From positions 124,001-188,000 of the forward strand of contig FMTN01000006.1 in assembly GCA_900100095.1 (NCBI GenBank): a DNA stretch of 64,000 nucleotides. The letters run 5' to 3'. Under the pieces are notes generated by a model. It worked only from the letters and a program-made list of their open reading frames with translations. It did no database searches and had not been told where the DNA came from. Numbering within the stretch: position 1 is the stretch's first letter; every line of letters starts with the position of its first letter. This DNA is from Lachnospiraceae bacterium C10 (lineage in GTDB: Bacteria > Bacillota > Clostridia > Lachnospirales > Lachnospiraceae). Positions 50,448 through 60,054 of this stretch are shown in pieces. The position numbers were made by a program, and so were the translations under genes.

Positions 50448-51230
50448 TTATCCGTAAAGTCCTCCTGCAAAATTACGTAAATTAATTCTAATCTGTTCTG
50501 TGATCAAAGCAACCACTTCCGGGAAGAGGAACACACACAGATATAAAACAGCAAGACCGGTAAGAATCTTAATCTGTACTCCGACACTGAACATATTCAT
50601 CTGCGGAGCAACCTTGGCCATGATTCCAAGCACAACATTCATAACAAGAATGGTTGCAAAAATCGGCAACATAATCCGGAAGCCTAAAACAAACAGATTG
50701 CGCATAAACAAAATCATGGAAGACAACATATGCTCCCGGTTAAACAATGCCCCGCCCAGTGGAATCAGAGAAAACGAATCCACCAGTGAGCGAATCAAAA
50801 ACTGATGGACATTTCCGATCAGCATTAACATCAGGGTAAAATAGTAATAGATATTACCTGTAATTGTAACCTGCGTGTTCATCGTCGGATCAAATTCCGT
50901 CGCCATAGACAAGCCGATGTCCATATCGATAATATTACCCGCAAACAAAACAATGGAATTACAAATAGAGGCTGCATAACCCAGAATAAAACCGGTAAGA
51001 GCCTCTCTCGCAACCAAAACACCGTATCCGATCACGCTGACATAGCTTACTTCTTTGATATCAAGAACCGACATGAGCATGATACTTACGATACCCGAAA
51101 ATCCGATTTTCGTAATTGCCGGTACTCCTCTCATACTAAAGAAAGGTGCAACAAAAACAAAACAGGATATTCGTACCAATATCAGTAAAAAATATTCTAT
51201 TTGGTATAAATCAAATGTAGCATTAACCAT
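50448..51230 (-). CDS. fliR: flagellar export gate protein FliR
   Basis: The 260-residue membrane protein with six hydrophobic segments shows the FliR blocks VRISCFVFVAPFFSMRGVPA and EALTGFILGYAASICNSIVLFAG. It forms the export pore with FliP and FliQ. It lies 2 bases after fliQ. Confidence 0.95.
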   Translation of the reverse strand: MVNATFDLYQIEYFLLILVRISCFVFVAPFFSMRGVPAITKIGFSGIVSIMLMSVLDIKEVSYVSVIGYGVLVAREALTGFILGYAASICNSIVLFAGNIIDMDIGLSMATEFDPTMNTQVTITGNIYYYFTLMLMLIGNVHQFLIRSLVDSFSLIPLGGALFNREHMLSSMILFMRNLFVLGFRIMLPIFATILVMNVVLGIMAKVAPQMNMFSVGVQIKILTGLAVLYLCVFLFPEVVALITEQIRINLRNFAGGLYG

Positions 51231-51232
51231 AA

Positions 51233-51502
51233 TTATTTGGTGTAGATACTAAAATTCGACCAAAGGGTTGTCATGTAGCCGACAATCGTATTCATAATAA
51301 ATGAACCAAAAATCAGCAATGCAATAAAAATAGACAAAATCTTTGGTACAAATGTCAGTGTCTGTTCCTGAATGGATGTGACGGTCTGAAAGATACTAAT
51401 CACAAGACCGACCACAAGAGAAATCAGAAGCATCGGTGCAGAACATACAATGATATTATAGAATGCTTCCCGCATTATATCGAGAACCTGTCCTTCTGTC
51501 AT
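51233..51502 (-). CDS. fliQ: flagellar export gate protein FliQ
   Basis: The start is the ATG at 51502 (MTEGQVLDIMREAFYNIIV), which matches the family N-terminus and lies behind TGGAGG; the frame continues 7 codons upstream without need. The 89-residue protein has two membrane helices. It packs around FliP in the export gate. Confidence 0.95.
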   Translation of the reverse strand: MTEGQVLDIMREAFYNIIVCSAPMLLISLVVGLVISIFQTVTSIQEQTLTFVPKILSIFIALLIFGSFIMNTIVGYMTTLWSNFSIYTK

Positions 51503-51529
51503 ACGAATCCTCCATCCTTTCACATAATT

Positions 51530-52354
51530 TTATTGGAATGTCTTAACAACACTGCCAATTACAAGATTCCATCCATCTGCCATGATAAACAACAGAATTT
51601 TAAACGGCAATGAAATTGTCGTCGGTGGCAACATCATCATACCCATGGACATAAGAACAGATGCAACGACCATGTCGATGACAATAAACGGAATATAAAT
51701 CAAAAAGCCCATGATAAACGCTGTTCGCAGTTCGCTTAAAATAAAGCTCGGAATCAGAACATGCATTGGAACATCGTCATAGTCTTTATATTTCACTCCG
51801 GCAATATCACAAAAAAGATTAAGATCCTTCTCCTGTGTCTGTCCGTACATGAACTCACGAAGAGGTTCCTTTATTTCTTTGTATGCCTTTTCCTGCGTGA
51901 TTTTACCGGCGTCCAGCGGTACAATTGCATTCGTATAAATGGTATTTGCCGTTGGCCACATAATAAATAACGTCAAAAAAAGAGCCAAACCGATCATTAC
52001 CTGGTTTGGCGGAGATGTCTGTGTTCCTAATGCCATCCTGATGAAATGAAGCACAATAACAATACGTGTAAAACTTGTCAGCATCATCAGAATTGCCGGA
52101 GCCAGTGAAATTACTGTGAGTACAAGAAGCATACGCACGGTAGAACTTAATGTTCCGGTATCTCCGTCAAATGATAAATTAAAACCAGATGTTGATGATC
52201 CTGTCCGTTTGCCTGAAGCATTCGGAGCACCATCCTTTGGTCCATAACTCATCGCATAGACTTTCGTAGTACCCATCATAAATACAGCAGATGCAAAGCA
52301 TCCCAGCCCAAACACAATGCAAAGGACTGCGATAATCTTCTGAAAGCGTTTCAT
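51530..52354 (-). CDS. fliP: flagellar export gate protein FliP
   Basis: The 274-residue protein starts with a cleavable-type hydrophobic segment and a variable Gly/Ser/Lys-rich stretch, then the FliP core: TVISLAPAILMMLTSFTRIVI, ALGTQTSPPNQVMIGLALFLT, EPLREFMYGQTQEKDL and SFILSELRTAFIMGFLIYIPF. It builds the export pore. Its ATG overlaps the fliO stop by 4 bases. Confidence 0.97.
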   Translation of the reverse strand: MKRFQKIIAVLCIVFGLGCFASAVFMMGTTKVYAMSYGPKDGAPNASGKRTGSSTSGFNLSFDGDTGTLSSTVRMLLVLTVISLAPAILMMLTSFTRIVIVLHFIRMALGTQTSPPNQVMIGLALFLTLFIMWPTANTIYTNAIVPLDAGKITQEKAYKEIKEPLREFMYGQTQEKDLNLFCDIAGVKYKDYDDVPMHVLIPSFILSELRTAFIMGFLIYIPFIVIDMVVASVLMSMGMMMLPPTTISLPFKILLFIMADGWNLVIGSVVKTFQ

Positions 52355-52749
52355 GATTTTCCTTTACTTTTTTTATTTGCTATAAAGTTCTGAAGATAAG
52401 TATCGAATCGATTGCCGAGAGAATCTTTCGATTCCATGTCCTCCTGTAAAATCAGATCATCGCGATCAATCTTACCGAGTAATGTAATCTCATCTTTGCC
52501 CATGGCAATGCAATAATAAGAATCCCTGCCAACTTTAACGACGGCAAGGAACTTATTATTACCAATCCTCATGGAATCAATAATTTCAAAATTTTTATTA
52601 GACATTGTATGCTTCTGATAATTTGCAATGAAATGGGTGGTAAAATAGCACAAAGCTACTACCACCACAAACATTACAAAAACCACAAGCATCTGAATAA
52701 AATTATCCAATGCAGAGGTTGATGAAGCAAGATACATAGAATTATCCAA
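52351..52749 (-). CDS. fliO: flagellar biosynthetic protein FliO
   Basis: The 132-residue protein has one membrane helix (about 14-37) and a short beta-rich cytoplasmic domain (FEIIDSMRIGNNKFLAVVKV, YYCIAMGKDEITLLGKI) typical of FliO/FliZ. It assists FliP assembly. It overlaps the cheY stop by 8 bases. Confidence 0.9.
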   Translation of the reverse strand: MDNSMYLASSTSALDNFIQMLVVFVMFVVVVALCYFTTHFIANYQKHTMSNKNFEIIDSMRIGNNKFLAVVKVGRDSYYCIAMGKDEITLLGKIDRDDLILQEDMESKDSLGNRFDTYLQNFIANKKSKGKS

Positions 52750-53104
52750 TAACCTTCTTCACAGCCTCAAGGACACGCTCAGCCTGGAATGGCTTAACGA
52801 TAAAGTCCTTTGCACCGGACTGGATTGCTTCAATAACCATTGCCTGCTGTCCCATTGCAGAACACATGATAATGGATGCATTCGGGTCCTTTGCACGGAT
52901 TCCCTTTAACGCACCGATTCCATCCATCTCAGGCATTGTGATATCCATTAATACAAGGTCCGGATTGTATTCAGAATAAGCTTCAACAGCTTTTACACCG
53001 TTCTCTGCTTCTCCGACTACATTATATCCGTTCTTGGTAAGGATATCCTTGATCATCATTCTCATGAAGGCTGCATCATCACAAATCAAAATATTCTTTG
53101 CCAT
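52742..53104 (-). CDS. cheY: chemotaxis response regulator CheY
   Basis: The 120-residue single-domain receiver is intact: acidic pair Asp9-Asp10, phospho-acceptor Asp54 (LMDITMPEMDG), Ser82 at the switch position and Lys104 (IVKPF). Phosphorylated by CheA, it binds FliM and FliY at the motor. It lies between fliY and fliO, as in Bacillus. Confidence 0.97.
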   Translation of the reverse strand: MAKNILICDDAAFMRMMIKDILTKNGYNVVGEAENGVKAVEAYSEYNPDLVLMDITMPEMDGIGALKGIRAKDPNASIIMCSAMGQQAMVIEAIQSGAKDFIVKPFQAERVLEAVKKVIG

Positions 53105-53128
53105 TGTCTCTTCTCCTTATGAATCTTG

Positions 53129-54268
53129 TTACTTAACTATCTCTGTTATTCTAACACCAAAAGCTTCCTCAATAACAACGACTTCGCCTTTTGCAACATA
53201 CTTGCCGTTGACAAGTACATCGACAGGCTCACCGGCTATCTTGTTCAATTCAATGATGGTTCCCGGTGAAAATTCCAGGATATCATGAATTGACTTATGG
53301 GTCCTACCCAATTCAACAGTTACTTCCAGAGGAACATCCATGATAAGATCGATATTCTCCGGAGAATATGCAGGCATAATGTTCTGCGCAAATGGCGTGA
53401 ACTGTGCCTGCTCTACATTAACCTGAGGCTGCATAACCTGCTGTGGCGCCATTGGTGGCGGTGACATAGGAGGTGGTGCCTGCATTCCTTGAGCTGGAGC
53501 CGGTGTCGGCGCTGAAGGGGCAGGTGCCGCAGGAGTAGGAGCTGGTGTTGGTGCAGTTTCTTCAACTGTCGAAGCTGTATCACTTTCCATATTCTCTATT
53601 ACTGATCTACACATTTCTTGAGCCAAACTAATCGGATATAACTGCATGATCTTGGAATCTACAAGATCACCAATCAACATCTTGAATTCAATCTTGACGA
53701 AAGGTCCCTTAAGGAAGTCGTCAATCTCTCCTCCATCCGGTGATTCCGCTAAATCCATCAAGTCTGATGATGGAGGACTGATGTCAACCATCATATTCAG
53801 CATAGAACTTAGTGACGTAGCTGCGCTACCCATCATCTGATTCATCGCTTCTGAGATTGCAGATAAATGAAGTTCTGAAATCTCACCATCGGTATTGGTC
53901 CCGTCACCACCCATCATAAGATCTGTGATGACTTTAACATCTCTGTCTTTAAGAACTAAAACATTGGTTCCGTCCAGACCCTTTGTATAAGCAATCTTGA
54001 CCAGTACACACGGCTTCTCGTACATATTGACGATTTCATCCCAGTTACTGATCGAAACTACAGGCGTCGAGATCTCAACCTTCTTATTAACCAAGGAAAA
54101 TAAGGTCGTTGCTGCCGTGCCCATGCTTATATTTGCAACTTCGCCGATTGTATCTTTCTGTTCATCGGCTAACATCACTTCACCATCGGCCGTAGCTGGT
54201 GATTCACCATCGCCAGCTGCATTAAACAGCGCGTTAATCTCTTCCTGAGATAAGTTGGTGTCCCCCAT
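53129..54268 (-). CDS. fliY: flagellar switch protein FliY (CheC-like plus FliN domain)
   Basis: The 379-residue protein (start ATG 54268; a TTG at 54274 overlaps fliM) has an N-terminal LSQEEINALF docking motif, a CheC-like phosphatase domain with two E-x2-N motifs (IGEVANISMGTAATTL and ISEAMNQMMGSAATSL), a Pro/Ala-rich linker (about 230-275), and a C-terminal FliN domain (LIMDVPLEVTVELGRTHKSI, IIELNKIAGEPVDVLVNGKY). It is both C-ring subunit and CheY-P phosphatase. Confidence 0.96.
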   Translation of the reverse strand: MGDTNLSQEEINALFNAAGDGESPATADGEVMLADEQKDTIGEVANISMGTAATTLFSLVNKKVEISTPVVSISNWDEIVNMYEKPCVLVKIAYTKGLDGTNVLVLKDRDVKVITDLMMGGDGTNTDGEISELHLSAISEAMNQMMGSAATSLSSMLNMMVDISPPSSDLMDLAESPDGGEIDDFLKGPFVKIEFKMLIGDLVDSKIMQLYPISLAQEMCRSVIENMESDTASTVEETAPTPAPTPAAPAPSAPTPAPAQGMQAPPPMSPPPMAPQQVMQPQVNVEQAQFTPFAQNIMPAYSPENIDLIMDVPLEVTVELGRTHKSIHDILEFSPGTIIELNKIAGEPVDVLVNGKYVAKGEVVVIEEAFGVRITEIVK

Positions 54269-54270
54269 AG

Positions 54271-55254
54271 TCAAATATCTTCCTCTCTTATTACAGTAGT
54301 GACACGTACAGCATATTTCTTATCTATCGAACCCGGTAGAGCTGTAAATTTACAGATGTCTCCTACATATACATCAAGTTCATCATCCACTTTACGATTA
54401 AGGCGTATTACATCTCCTCTTTGTAAGCTTGCAAAATCACTAACACTAATACTACTCTTGCCAAGGACAGCCGTTACTGGTACGTTTGCTTTTCGAATAA
54501 GCGCCTCAATATCATCCGTAAAGTATTCTTCTGTCTTATCCTGCATATTAGAATACCAGAACTTAGTATTAAGTTTATCCATTACCGGCTCAAGTGTCAA
54601 ATATGGAAGGCAGACATTCATCAAGCCTTCAACATCGCCGATACGAATATTCAACGTGACAATAGCAATCATCTCAGATGGAGATATAATCTGAGCAAAC
54701 TGTGAATTCGTCTCGATACGATTCAGCCGCGGGTGAATATCCACCACATTAAGCCATGGCTCCCGAAGAAGCTCAACACAGCTGCTCATTACACGTTCAA
54801 TGATTAAAAGTTCGATTTCTGAGAAATCCCGAACTTTCTCTAACGGTTCTCCTTCACCTCCCAGCATACGATCAACAATCGCAAAGCCCAGCTTGTTAGC
54901 CATCTCCATAATAATATTACCTTTTAACGGATCGTAATCCACGACTCCTAGTAATACCGGATTAGAAAGCGCATTGGAGAATTCCATATACGTTACGGCC
55001 TCGGAATTCATTACCTCGACCTGAATATTTTTTCGGAGATATACCGGGAGATTGGTTGAAAGCAATCGTCCGTAATGTTCAAATATAATCTCCAGTGTCC
55101 TTAAATGTTCCTTTGAGAATTTTGAAGGTCGTGAGAAATCGTAATCTTTGACGGTGTTCTCATTATTCTTCTTCATCTCTTCGACATCGACTTCACCACT
55201 GTTTAATGCTTGCAGCAGGTTGTCAATCTCGCTCTGGGACAGGACATCACTCAT
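54271..55254 (-). CDS. fliM: flagellar motor switch protein FliM
   Basis: The 327-residue protein has the N-terminal CheY-P-binding motif LSQSEIDNLLQALNSGE, a middle CheC-like domain without phosphatase residues (PSKFSKEHLRTLEIIFEHYGR), and a C-terminal FliN-like domain (VTAVLGKSSISVSDFASLQR). It lies between fliL and fliY. Confidence 0.98.
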   Translation of the reverse strand: MSDVLSQSEIDNLLQALNSGEVDVEEMKKNNENTVKDYDFSRPSKFSKEHLRTLEIIFEHYGRLLSTNLPVYLRKNIQVEVMNSEAVTYMEFSNALSNPVLLGVVDYDPLKGNIIMEMANKLGFAIVDRMLGGEGEPLEKVRDFSEIELLIIERVMSSCVELLREPWLNVVDIHPRLNRIETNSQFAQIISPSEMIAIVTLNIRIGDVEGLMNVCLPYLTLEPVMDKLNTKFWYSNMQDKTEEYFTDDIEALIRKANVPVTAVLGKSSISVSDFASLQRGDVIRLNRKVDDELDVYVGDICKFTALPGSIDKKYAVRVTTVIREEDI

Positions 55255-55274
55255 GGTCTCACCACCTGTCCTGC

Positions 55275-55790
55275 TTACTGATACTGAATACTTGCAAAAA
55301 CTACGCCTACAACAAAGCCTTCACCAAAAATACTCTTTAAAGATTCTGTGCAGGCATCCTGAATTTCACTTTGACCGTCTCTAAGCTGATCAATTGTGTA
55401 CTGGGAAACAACCTTTGTAACAGCACCTGTTACAAGCGAGGTGATTGATCCCCCATCTAACTTCTCTTTGTATTCTTTGTAATTATCGGATTTCTTATTC
55501 AAAGAAAGAGAAAGTTTAATGTTTGCATAATGTTCCTTACCATCGCCACTTGGCTTAAGATTGATAGTCAAAGGATCTGTAAAATCCATAGCATCTAAAT
55601 CTTCAAGGGATACATTCGTTCCTCCGTTGGAAGCACTCTGTGCATCCAGATCAATTGCCTCCGACACTTTAGCTATCAAGCCGTTTGCCTGCTTGACTTC
55701 TGGAAGAATCGAAATAGCAAGAATTGCAGTCAACACCAGATTCACAAGCACTAATGCCAATGTAATCAGAGTTAAAAGACTTTTCTTCAT
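55275..55790 (-). CDS. fliL: flagellar basal-body associated protein FliL
   Basis: The 171-residue membrane protein has one helix (about 6-28) and a periplasmic-type stomatin-like domain (INLKPSGDGKEHYANIKLSL, LRDGQSEIQDACTESLKSIF). It rings the stator and supports torque. It sits between motB and fliM. Confidence 0.92.
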   Translation of the reverse strand: MKKSLLTLITLALVLVNLVLTAILAISILPEVKQANGLIAKVSEAIDLDAQSASNGGTNVSLEDLDAMDFTDPLTINLKPSGDGKEHYANIKLSLSLNKKSDNYKEYKEKLDGGSITSLVTGAVTKVVSQYTIDQLRDGQSEIQDACTESLKSIFGEGFVVGVVFASIQYQ

Positions 55791-55815
55791 ATCGTTTCAT
55801 GCCGCCTTTCTTAGA

Positions 55816-56718
55816 TCAGTTACTTAGTTCCTCCGAGTTGTAAGAGTTATAAACCCGAATTTCCACTCTACGATTTCTTGCTCTTCCCTCCGGTGTATTG
55901 TTGCTAGCAATCGGATCATATTTTCCACGACCCGAACTGTAAATATGGGAAGATTTTAAATCAGAATATTTACGGATATCATCCGCAACATTCATAGCAC
56001 GATACATAGACAATACATTGTTATTCTCAAACTTATATGAATGAATCGGGACATTATCCGTATGTCCTTCCACTTCAATCATATTATTTTCATAACGATT
56101 TAAAATTCTAGAAATCTTCTTAATCAATGGAACCGCATTGCTCTTCAACTCAGCCGAACCGGATTCAAAAAGGAACGCTCCACTTAATGTAAATCTTACA
56201 TACTGTCCATTAAAATCCACATCCACCTGATCCTGGATGCCGTATCGCTTCGCATTCTTCTGAATATCCTCTGCCATCTTCTCAGACTCATTCAGCATCT
56301 TCTTATTGAGCAGTTCTTCTGCCTCTTTCTCACTCGGGCCACCCTTGCTGGTGTTCTCGCCCTGCGCATCACCACTGACGGATGTATTACCGCCTTTGTT
56401 TTGATGTTCTCCTTCGTTTTCCGTGTCACTGCCGGCTCCTTCTTTTGTTAAAGAATCACCGAAATAATTGGCATAGTCCGGAAGCTGTGTGACTCCGGCA
56501 GATATCATTCCGCCTTCAAGAATCGCTTCACCGCCGCCACTGCTGTTAATAATCGAAAAAGCCTGAGCCATAGAAGCAGCAACCTGTTCCAGCTTCACTG
56601 TCTCTACCGTTGACATAGAGAAAAGTAAAACGAAGAAACAAAGCAGAAGGTTCATTAAATCAGAGAAGGTCGCCATCCATGCCGGCGAACCAGCAGGCAC
56701 TTCCTCTTCTTTCTTCAT
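55816..56718 (-). CDS. motB: flagellar stator protein MotB
   Basis: The 300-residue protein has a single helix with the proton-path Asp (WMATFSDLMNLLLCFFVLLF), a plug and linker, and a C-terminal OmpA-like peptidoglycan-binding domain (IEVEGHTDNVPIHSYKFENN, SSGRGKYDPIASNNTPEGRA, RNRRVEIRV). It anchors MotA to the wall. The start overlaps the motA stop by one base. Confidence 0.96.
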   Translation of the reverse strand: MKKEEEVPAGSPAWMATFSDLMNLLLCFFVLLFSMSTVETVKLEQVAASMAQAFSIINSSGGGEAILEGGMISAGVTQLPDYANYFGDSLTKEGAGSDTENEGEHQNKGGNTSVSGDAQGENTSKGGPSEKEAEELLNKKMLNESEKMAEDIQKNAKRYGIQDQVDVDFNGQYVRFTLSGAFLFESGSAELKSNAVPLIKKISRILNRYENNMIEVEGHTDNVPIHSYKFENNNVLSMYRAMNVADDIRKYSDLKSSHIYSSGRGKYDPIASNNTPEGRARNRRVEIRVYNSYNSEELSN

Positions 56719-57509
56719 TAACCTTCACCACCTTCCTGCGTACCTACGCTGGCACGATCAGCCGGAGCCAGGAAGGTCTTCAACTTCTCTTCAATAACAC
56801 GCGGGTTCTCACCGGCCTGAATAGAAAGAAGTCCTTCAACCGTAACGGTACGAACGGTCAGCTCAAGATCTGTATCAACATTAAGCTTAGCAGCTATCGG
56901 ACCACAAATCCAGTTAACGATCAACGAGCCGTACAATGTTGTAAGTAACGCTACAGCCATGGACGGTCCGATTGCTGACGCATCCGAAAGGTTCTGCAGC
57001 ATGTTAACAAGACCAATCAGGGTACCAATCATACCCCACGCCGGACCCATCTCACCCCATTTATCAAAGAAGCCTTTTACCTTCTTATGACGGGCTACCA
57101 TGGATTCCATATCATTCTCAAGTACCGCGCGGACAAGGTCTGCATCGGTACCATCAACGACCAGCATGATACCTTTCTTAAGGAATTCATCTTCGATAGA
57201 ACCGGCAGATTCCTCTAAAGCCAGGAGTCCCTCTTTACGTGCAACATTTGCCATATCAAGGACACTTCCGATGATAGCCTTTGGATCTGCATTCGCCGGC
57301 TCTTTAATTGCAGACGAAAAACCACTCTTAAGACCATTGATGAAATCCGGTAACTTCATCGTCGTCAGCGTCGATGTTAGAGAACCACCGATGGTAATAA
57401 TTACAGATGGTACATCAATATAACTTGTAATAGAAGCGCCGGATGAAATAATACCAAACAGGACCATGACAACGCCCATTGCTAATCCGACCAAGGATGC
57501 TATATCCAA
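56718..57509 (-). CDS. motA: flagellar stator protein MotA
   Basis: The 263-residue protein has four membrane helices and the MotA/TolQ core (GFFDKWGEMGPAWGMIGTLI, GLVNMLQNLSDASAIGPSMA, VALLTTLYGSLIVNWICGPI), with a charged cytoplasmic loop (about 75-150) that contacts the rotor. It is the first gene after the flgE terminator and has its own promoter. A separate flbD gene, often found here, is absent. Confidence 0.96.
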   Translation of the reverse strand: MDIASLVGLAMGVVMVLFGIISSGASITSYIDVPSVIITIGGSLTSTLTTMKLPDFINGLKSGFSSAIKEPANADPKAIIGSVLDMANVARKEGLLALEESAGSIEDEFLKKGIMLVVDGTDADLVRAVLENDMESMVARHKKVKGFFDKWGEMGPAWGMIGTLIGLVNMLQNLSDASAIGPSMAVALLTTLYGSLIVNWICGPIAAKLNVDTDLELTVRTVTVEGLLSIQAGENPRVIEEKLKTFLAPADRASVGTQEGGEG

Positions 57510-57572
57510 ACCGCTACCCCCTAGTAAAAACTAAAATTTGCTACGTAAAATGTAAAGGTTTCGCTTTCTATC

Positions 57573-57601
57573 ATCTTACTAAATTTTGTCTATTTTGTCT
57601 A
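57573..57601 (-). promoter_or_regulatory. promoter of the motA-proximal segment
   Basis: On the minus strand TAGACA (57596-57601), 17 bp and TAAGAT (57573-57578) form a sigma-A-like promoter about 60 bases before motA. Together with the flgE terminator it splits the fla/che genes into at least two transcripts. Confidence 0.5.
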
Positions 57602-57663
57602 CATTTATAAAGAATTATTTAGCAAAACACACAAAGCAAAGCCTTTTTTCTTATGTAATCACG

Positions 57664-57699
57664 CAAGAAAAATAACAGGAGCGGCAAACCGTTCCTGTT
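57664..57699 (-). terminator. Rho-independent terminator after flgE
   Basis: On the minus strand AACAGGAACGG pairs with CCGCTCCTGTT (57689-57699 and 57674-57684, one G-T pair) and is followed by ATTTTTCTTG. It lies 23 bases past the flgE stop. Confidence 0.8.
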
Positions 57700-57722
57700 A
57701 AAAATTCTATTACTGCCTGCGT

Positions 57723-59537
57723 TTATCTCTTAAGGTTTGTCAGCTCTTCCAGCATTGTATCAGATACTGTTATGATACGTGAATTAGCCTGGAAACCTCT
57801 CTGTGTTGTAATCATCTCGGTAAACTCAGTAGACAGGTCAACGTTACTCATTTCAAGCTGACCGGTATTCATAGAACCGCCGTCTGCTGTAACATCCCGT
57901 CCGATTCCGTCAAAGCTTCCTGAGTTCAAAGTCTCACCATAGCAGTTGTTTCCAAGACTTTCCAGACCGGAAGCATTTGCAAACTGTGCCACTGCAATCT
58001 GTCCAAGAAGAACAGTATTACCATTGTCATATGAACCAAAAATCTTTCCGTCCTGCTGGACCTGTACACCTGTCATGGTACCGAGCTTCTTTCCGGCTCC
58101 ATCGCTCTTGTCAGCTACGGTTCCGCGATCGGAAGTTGCTGTTGAAGTGCCGCCGTTATCGAAATTGATCAGCTTCGAAAAATCAACTGTAATATCATGG
58201 AAGTTGGTTCCAAGTGTGGATACCTTAAGAACCTGCGTGTCTCCGCCTGTTCCCTTGTTTGTTCCAGGTGTTCCGCCGGCTCCCGGCACCTTGCCGCTGA
58301 TGCTTGAGAATGTACCGTCTGCCTTGGAGAAATCCAGATCGTAGTTCACCGCATCGGTTGTAACCTTAAGGGCCTGTGTCTTTGCATCGAATGAAAGTGT
58401 TGCGGTAACACCCGGCTTAGCTTTCCATACACCGGCCTCTGATACAGCATAGTTGGTCATTCCTGCAGACAGTCCACTGAAAATCTGCGTCAAAGGTGTT
58501 GCATTGGTATCTTCTACGCCATTTGCATCCTTAAACTTCAAGCCGTTGATAACGGAATCAAAAGTCCAGTCTTGCGGAATATCTGCAGTCTTTGCATTGG
58601 TTCCGGAACCTGTCACAATCTTCTTCTTATCCGCACTGAGTGTGTAGGTAGGTGAATTCAATTTAAAGGAATCTACCTGTGTACCGTTTTCAGAACCAAA
58701 CAGGTCTGCAACAGCTGTTCGCTCAGCCTTTGCCTTTTCCTCATCCGTTGTTGCTGCTGCTGTCTTATCGGAAATATGGTTTGCCAACAAATCAATTGGA
58801 TTTCCTGCAGCATCTTTCTCGGAGTTGGAATAGATATTTGTAAGTGCAACCGTGTATCCGTTGCTTGTATCCCCATCTTCACTCTTCTTGATTGCAAAGC
58901 GTGCTGTATAGGCATAGCCTAAATCATCATAGAATACAAGTGTGGTGGAATATCCATCAACTGAGTTGATGTTGGTGTCGTTTTTATCAACAATGCCGCT
59001 GAATGTTGCCTGTGTTGTAGCCTCCGGCTGGCTTGTCAAATTATCCGCATTCATAATACGAAGCGGTGAAACAGTATCACGCTTGATCTGACCTGTGGAC
59101 TCGTCCACCTGCCATCCCTGAACAAGGTAGCCGGTAGATGTCATTGCAAGGTTACCGTTACCATCCAGATAGAAAGATCCGGAACGTGTGAAAAGATTCT
59201 GCGAACCGTTGTTTACAATAAAGAAATTTGTGGAATTCGTATCCGTAAGGCGGATATCCAGTGCTTCACCGGTGGACTGGGCAGCACCGGCATGTGTGAT
59301 TGATACCTTTGTAGCACCGGTTGTAACACCAAGACCGATCTGGTTGGCATTAATACCACCCTTTGTGTTCGTTGGTGCACTTGCTCCGGACATGGTCTGA
59401 TACATAATGTCCTGGAAACTTGTTGAACTTGACTTAAATCCAACCGTATTTACGTTAGAAATGTTATTACCGATTACATCCATTTTTGTCTGATGTGTCT
59501 TAAGACCTGCTACACCAGAAAAAAGTGATCGCATCAT
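57723..59537 (-). CDS. flgE: flagellar hook protein FlgE, enlarged variable region
   Basis: The 604-residue protein has the axial-protein N-terminus (MRSLFSGVAGLKTHQTKMDV, IGNNISNVNTVGFKSSSTSF) and C-terminus (LEMSNVDLSTEFTEMITTQR, GFQANSRIITVSDTMLEELT) that pack in the hook core. The middle (about 200-480) is long and rich in Thr, Gly and Asp, with low similarity to other hooks. It makes FlgE larger than the roughly 400-residue enteric form, as in several clostridia. The start at 59537 follows GGAGG at 8 bases; the next ATG is equivalent. Confidence 0.96.
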   Translation of the reverse strand: MMRSLFSGVAGLKTHQTKMDVIGNNISNVNTVGFKSSSTSFQDIMYQTMSGASAPTNTKGGINANQIGLGVTTGATKVSITHAGAAQSTGEALDIRLTDTNSTNFFIVNNGSQNLFTRSGSFYLDGNGNLAMTSTGYLVQGWQVDESTGQIKRDTVSPLRIMNADNLTSQPEATTQATFSGIVDKNDTNINSVDGYSTTLVFYDDLGYAYTARFAIKKSEDGDTSNGYTVALTNIYSNSEKDAAGNPIDLLANHISDKTAAATTDEEKAKAERTAVADLFGSENGTQVDSFKLNSPTYTLSADKKKIVTGSGTNAKTADIPQDWTFDSVINGLKFKDANGVEDTNATPLTQIFSGLSAGMTNYAVSEAGVWKAKPGVTATLSFDAKTQALKVTTDAVNYDLDFSKADGTFSSISGKVPGAGGTPGTNKGTGGDTQVLKVSTLGTNFHDITVDFSKLINFDNGGTSTATSDRGTVADKSDGAGKKLGTMTGVQVQQDGKIFGSYDNGNTVLLGQIAVAQFANASGLESLGNNCYGETLNSGSFDGIGRDVTADGGSMNTGQLEMSNVDLSTEFTEMITTQRGFQANSRIITVSDTMLEELTNLKR

Positions 59538-59618
59538 AGTGATGACCTCCTTTAGCTTGCGCCGTCATATTCTTGCTGCTTCTGTCATTCAGCAACTTAA
59601 GCCTCCGTAAGGTCCGGC

Positions 59619-60020
59619 TTATACAATGACGGCTCCATCAATATTTGTAAATGCTTTTTCTTTGGATTCTTCGCTATCCATAGCTGTTATCACTGTGTTA
59701 CTTGGAACATTCACAATGAAAGCCAATGAATCCATTAGTACCAGGGAATCTTTGATTCCTTTTTTTCCAGCCTTTTCTACCCCGCTGGCAAGACGATCGT
59801 TCTGCTCCGGCGTCAATTCAATATCTCTTTGCCGGAGTCTCTGAGATGCATGTTTAGAAAAATGAACCTCATGAGAAGATTCCTGCAGCGTCTTGTTTAA
59901 AATGTCCTGAAATGAAGTCTGTGGAAGATTGGAATGCGTATTCCCGGTCTTCTGGGCGCTCAGGTAAGTATCCGTTACCTGAGCGATAGAGGAGAATCCA
60001 TTGCCAATCGTCGTATTCAT
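59619..60020 (-). CDS. TIGR02530-type flagellar operon protein
   Basis: The 133-residue protein belongs to the small family found between flgD and flgE in many Firmicutes: FSKHASQRLRQRDIELTPEQ, LASGVEKAGKKGIKDSLVLM, DSLAFIVNVPSNTVITAMD. Function is not established; the position suggests a role in hook assembly. A possible sigma-28 promoter lies upstream. Confidence 0.88.
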   Translation of the reverse strand: MNTTIGNGFSSIAQVTDTYLSAQKTGNTHSNLPQTSFQDILNKTLQESSHEVHFSKHASQRLRQRDIELTPEQNDRLASGVEKAGKKGIKDSLVLMDSLAFIVNVPSNTVITAMDSEESKEKAFTNIDGAVIV

Positions 60021-60054
60021 GACTACCTCCTCAATTCTATTCCCTATATTATGT

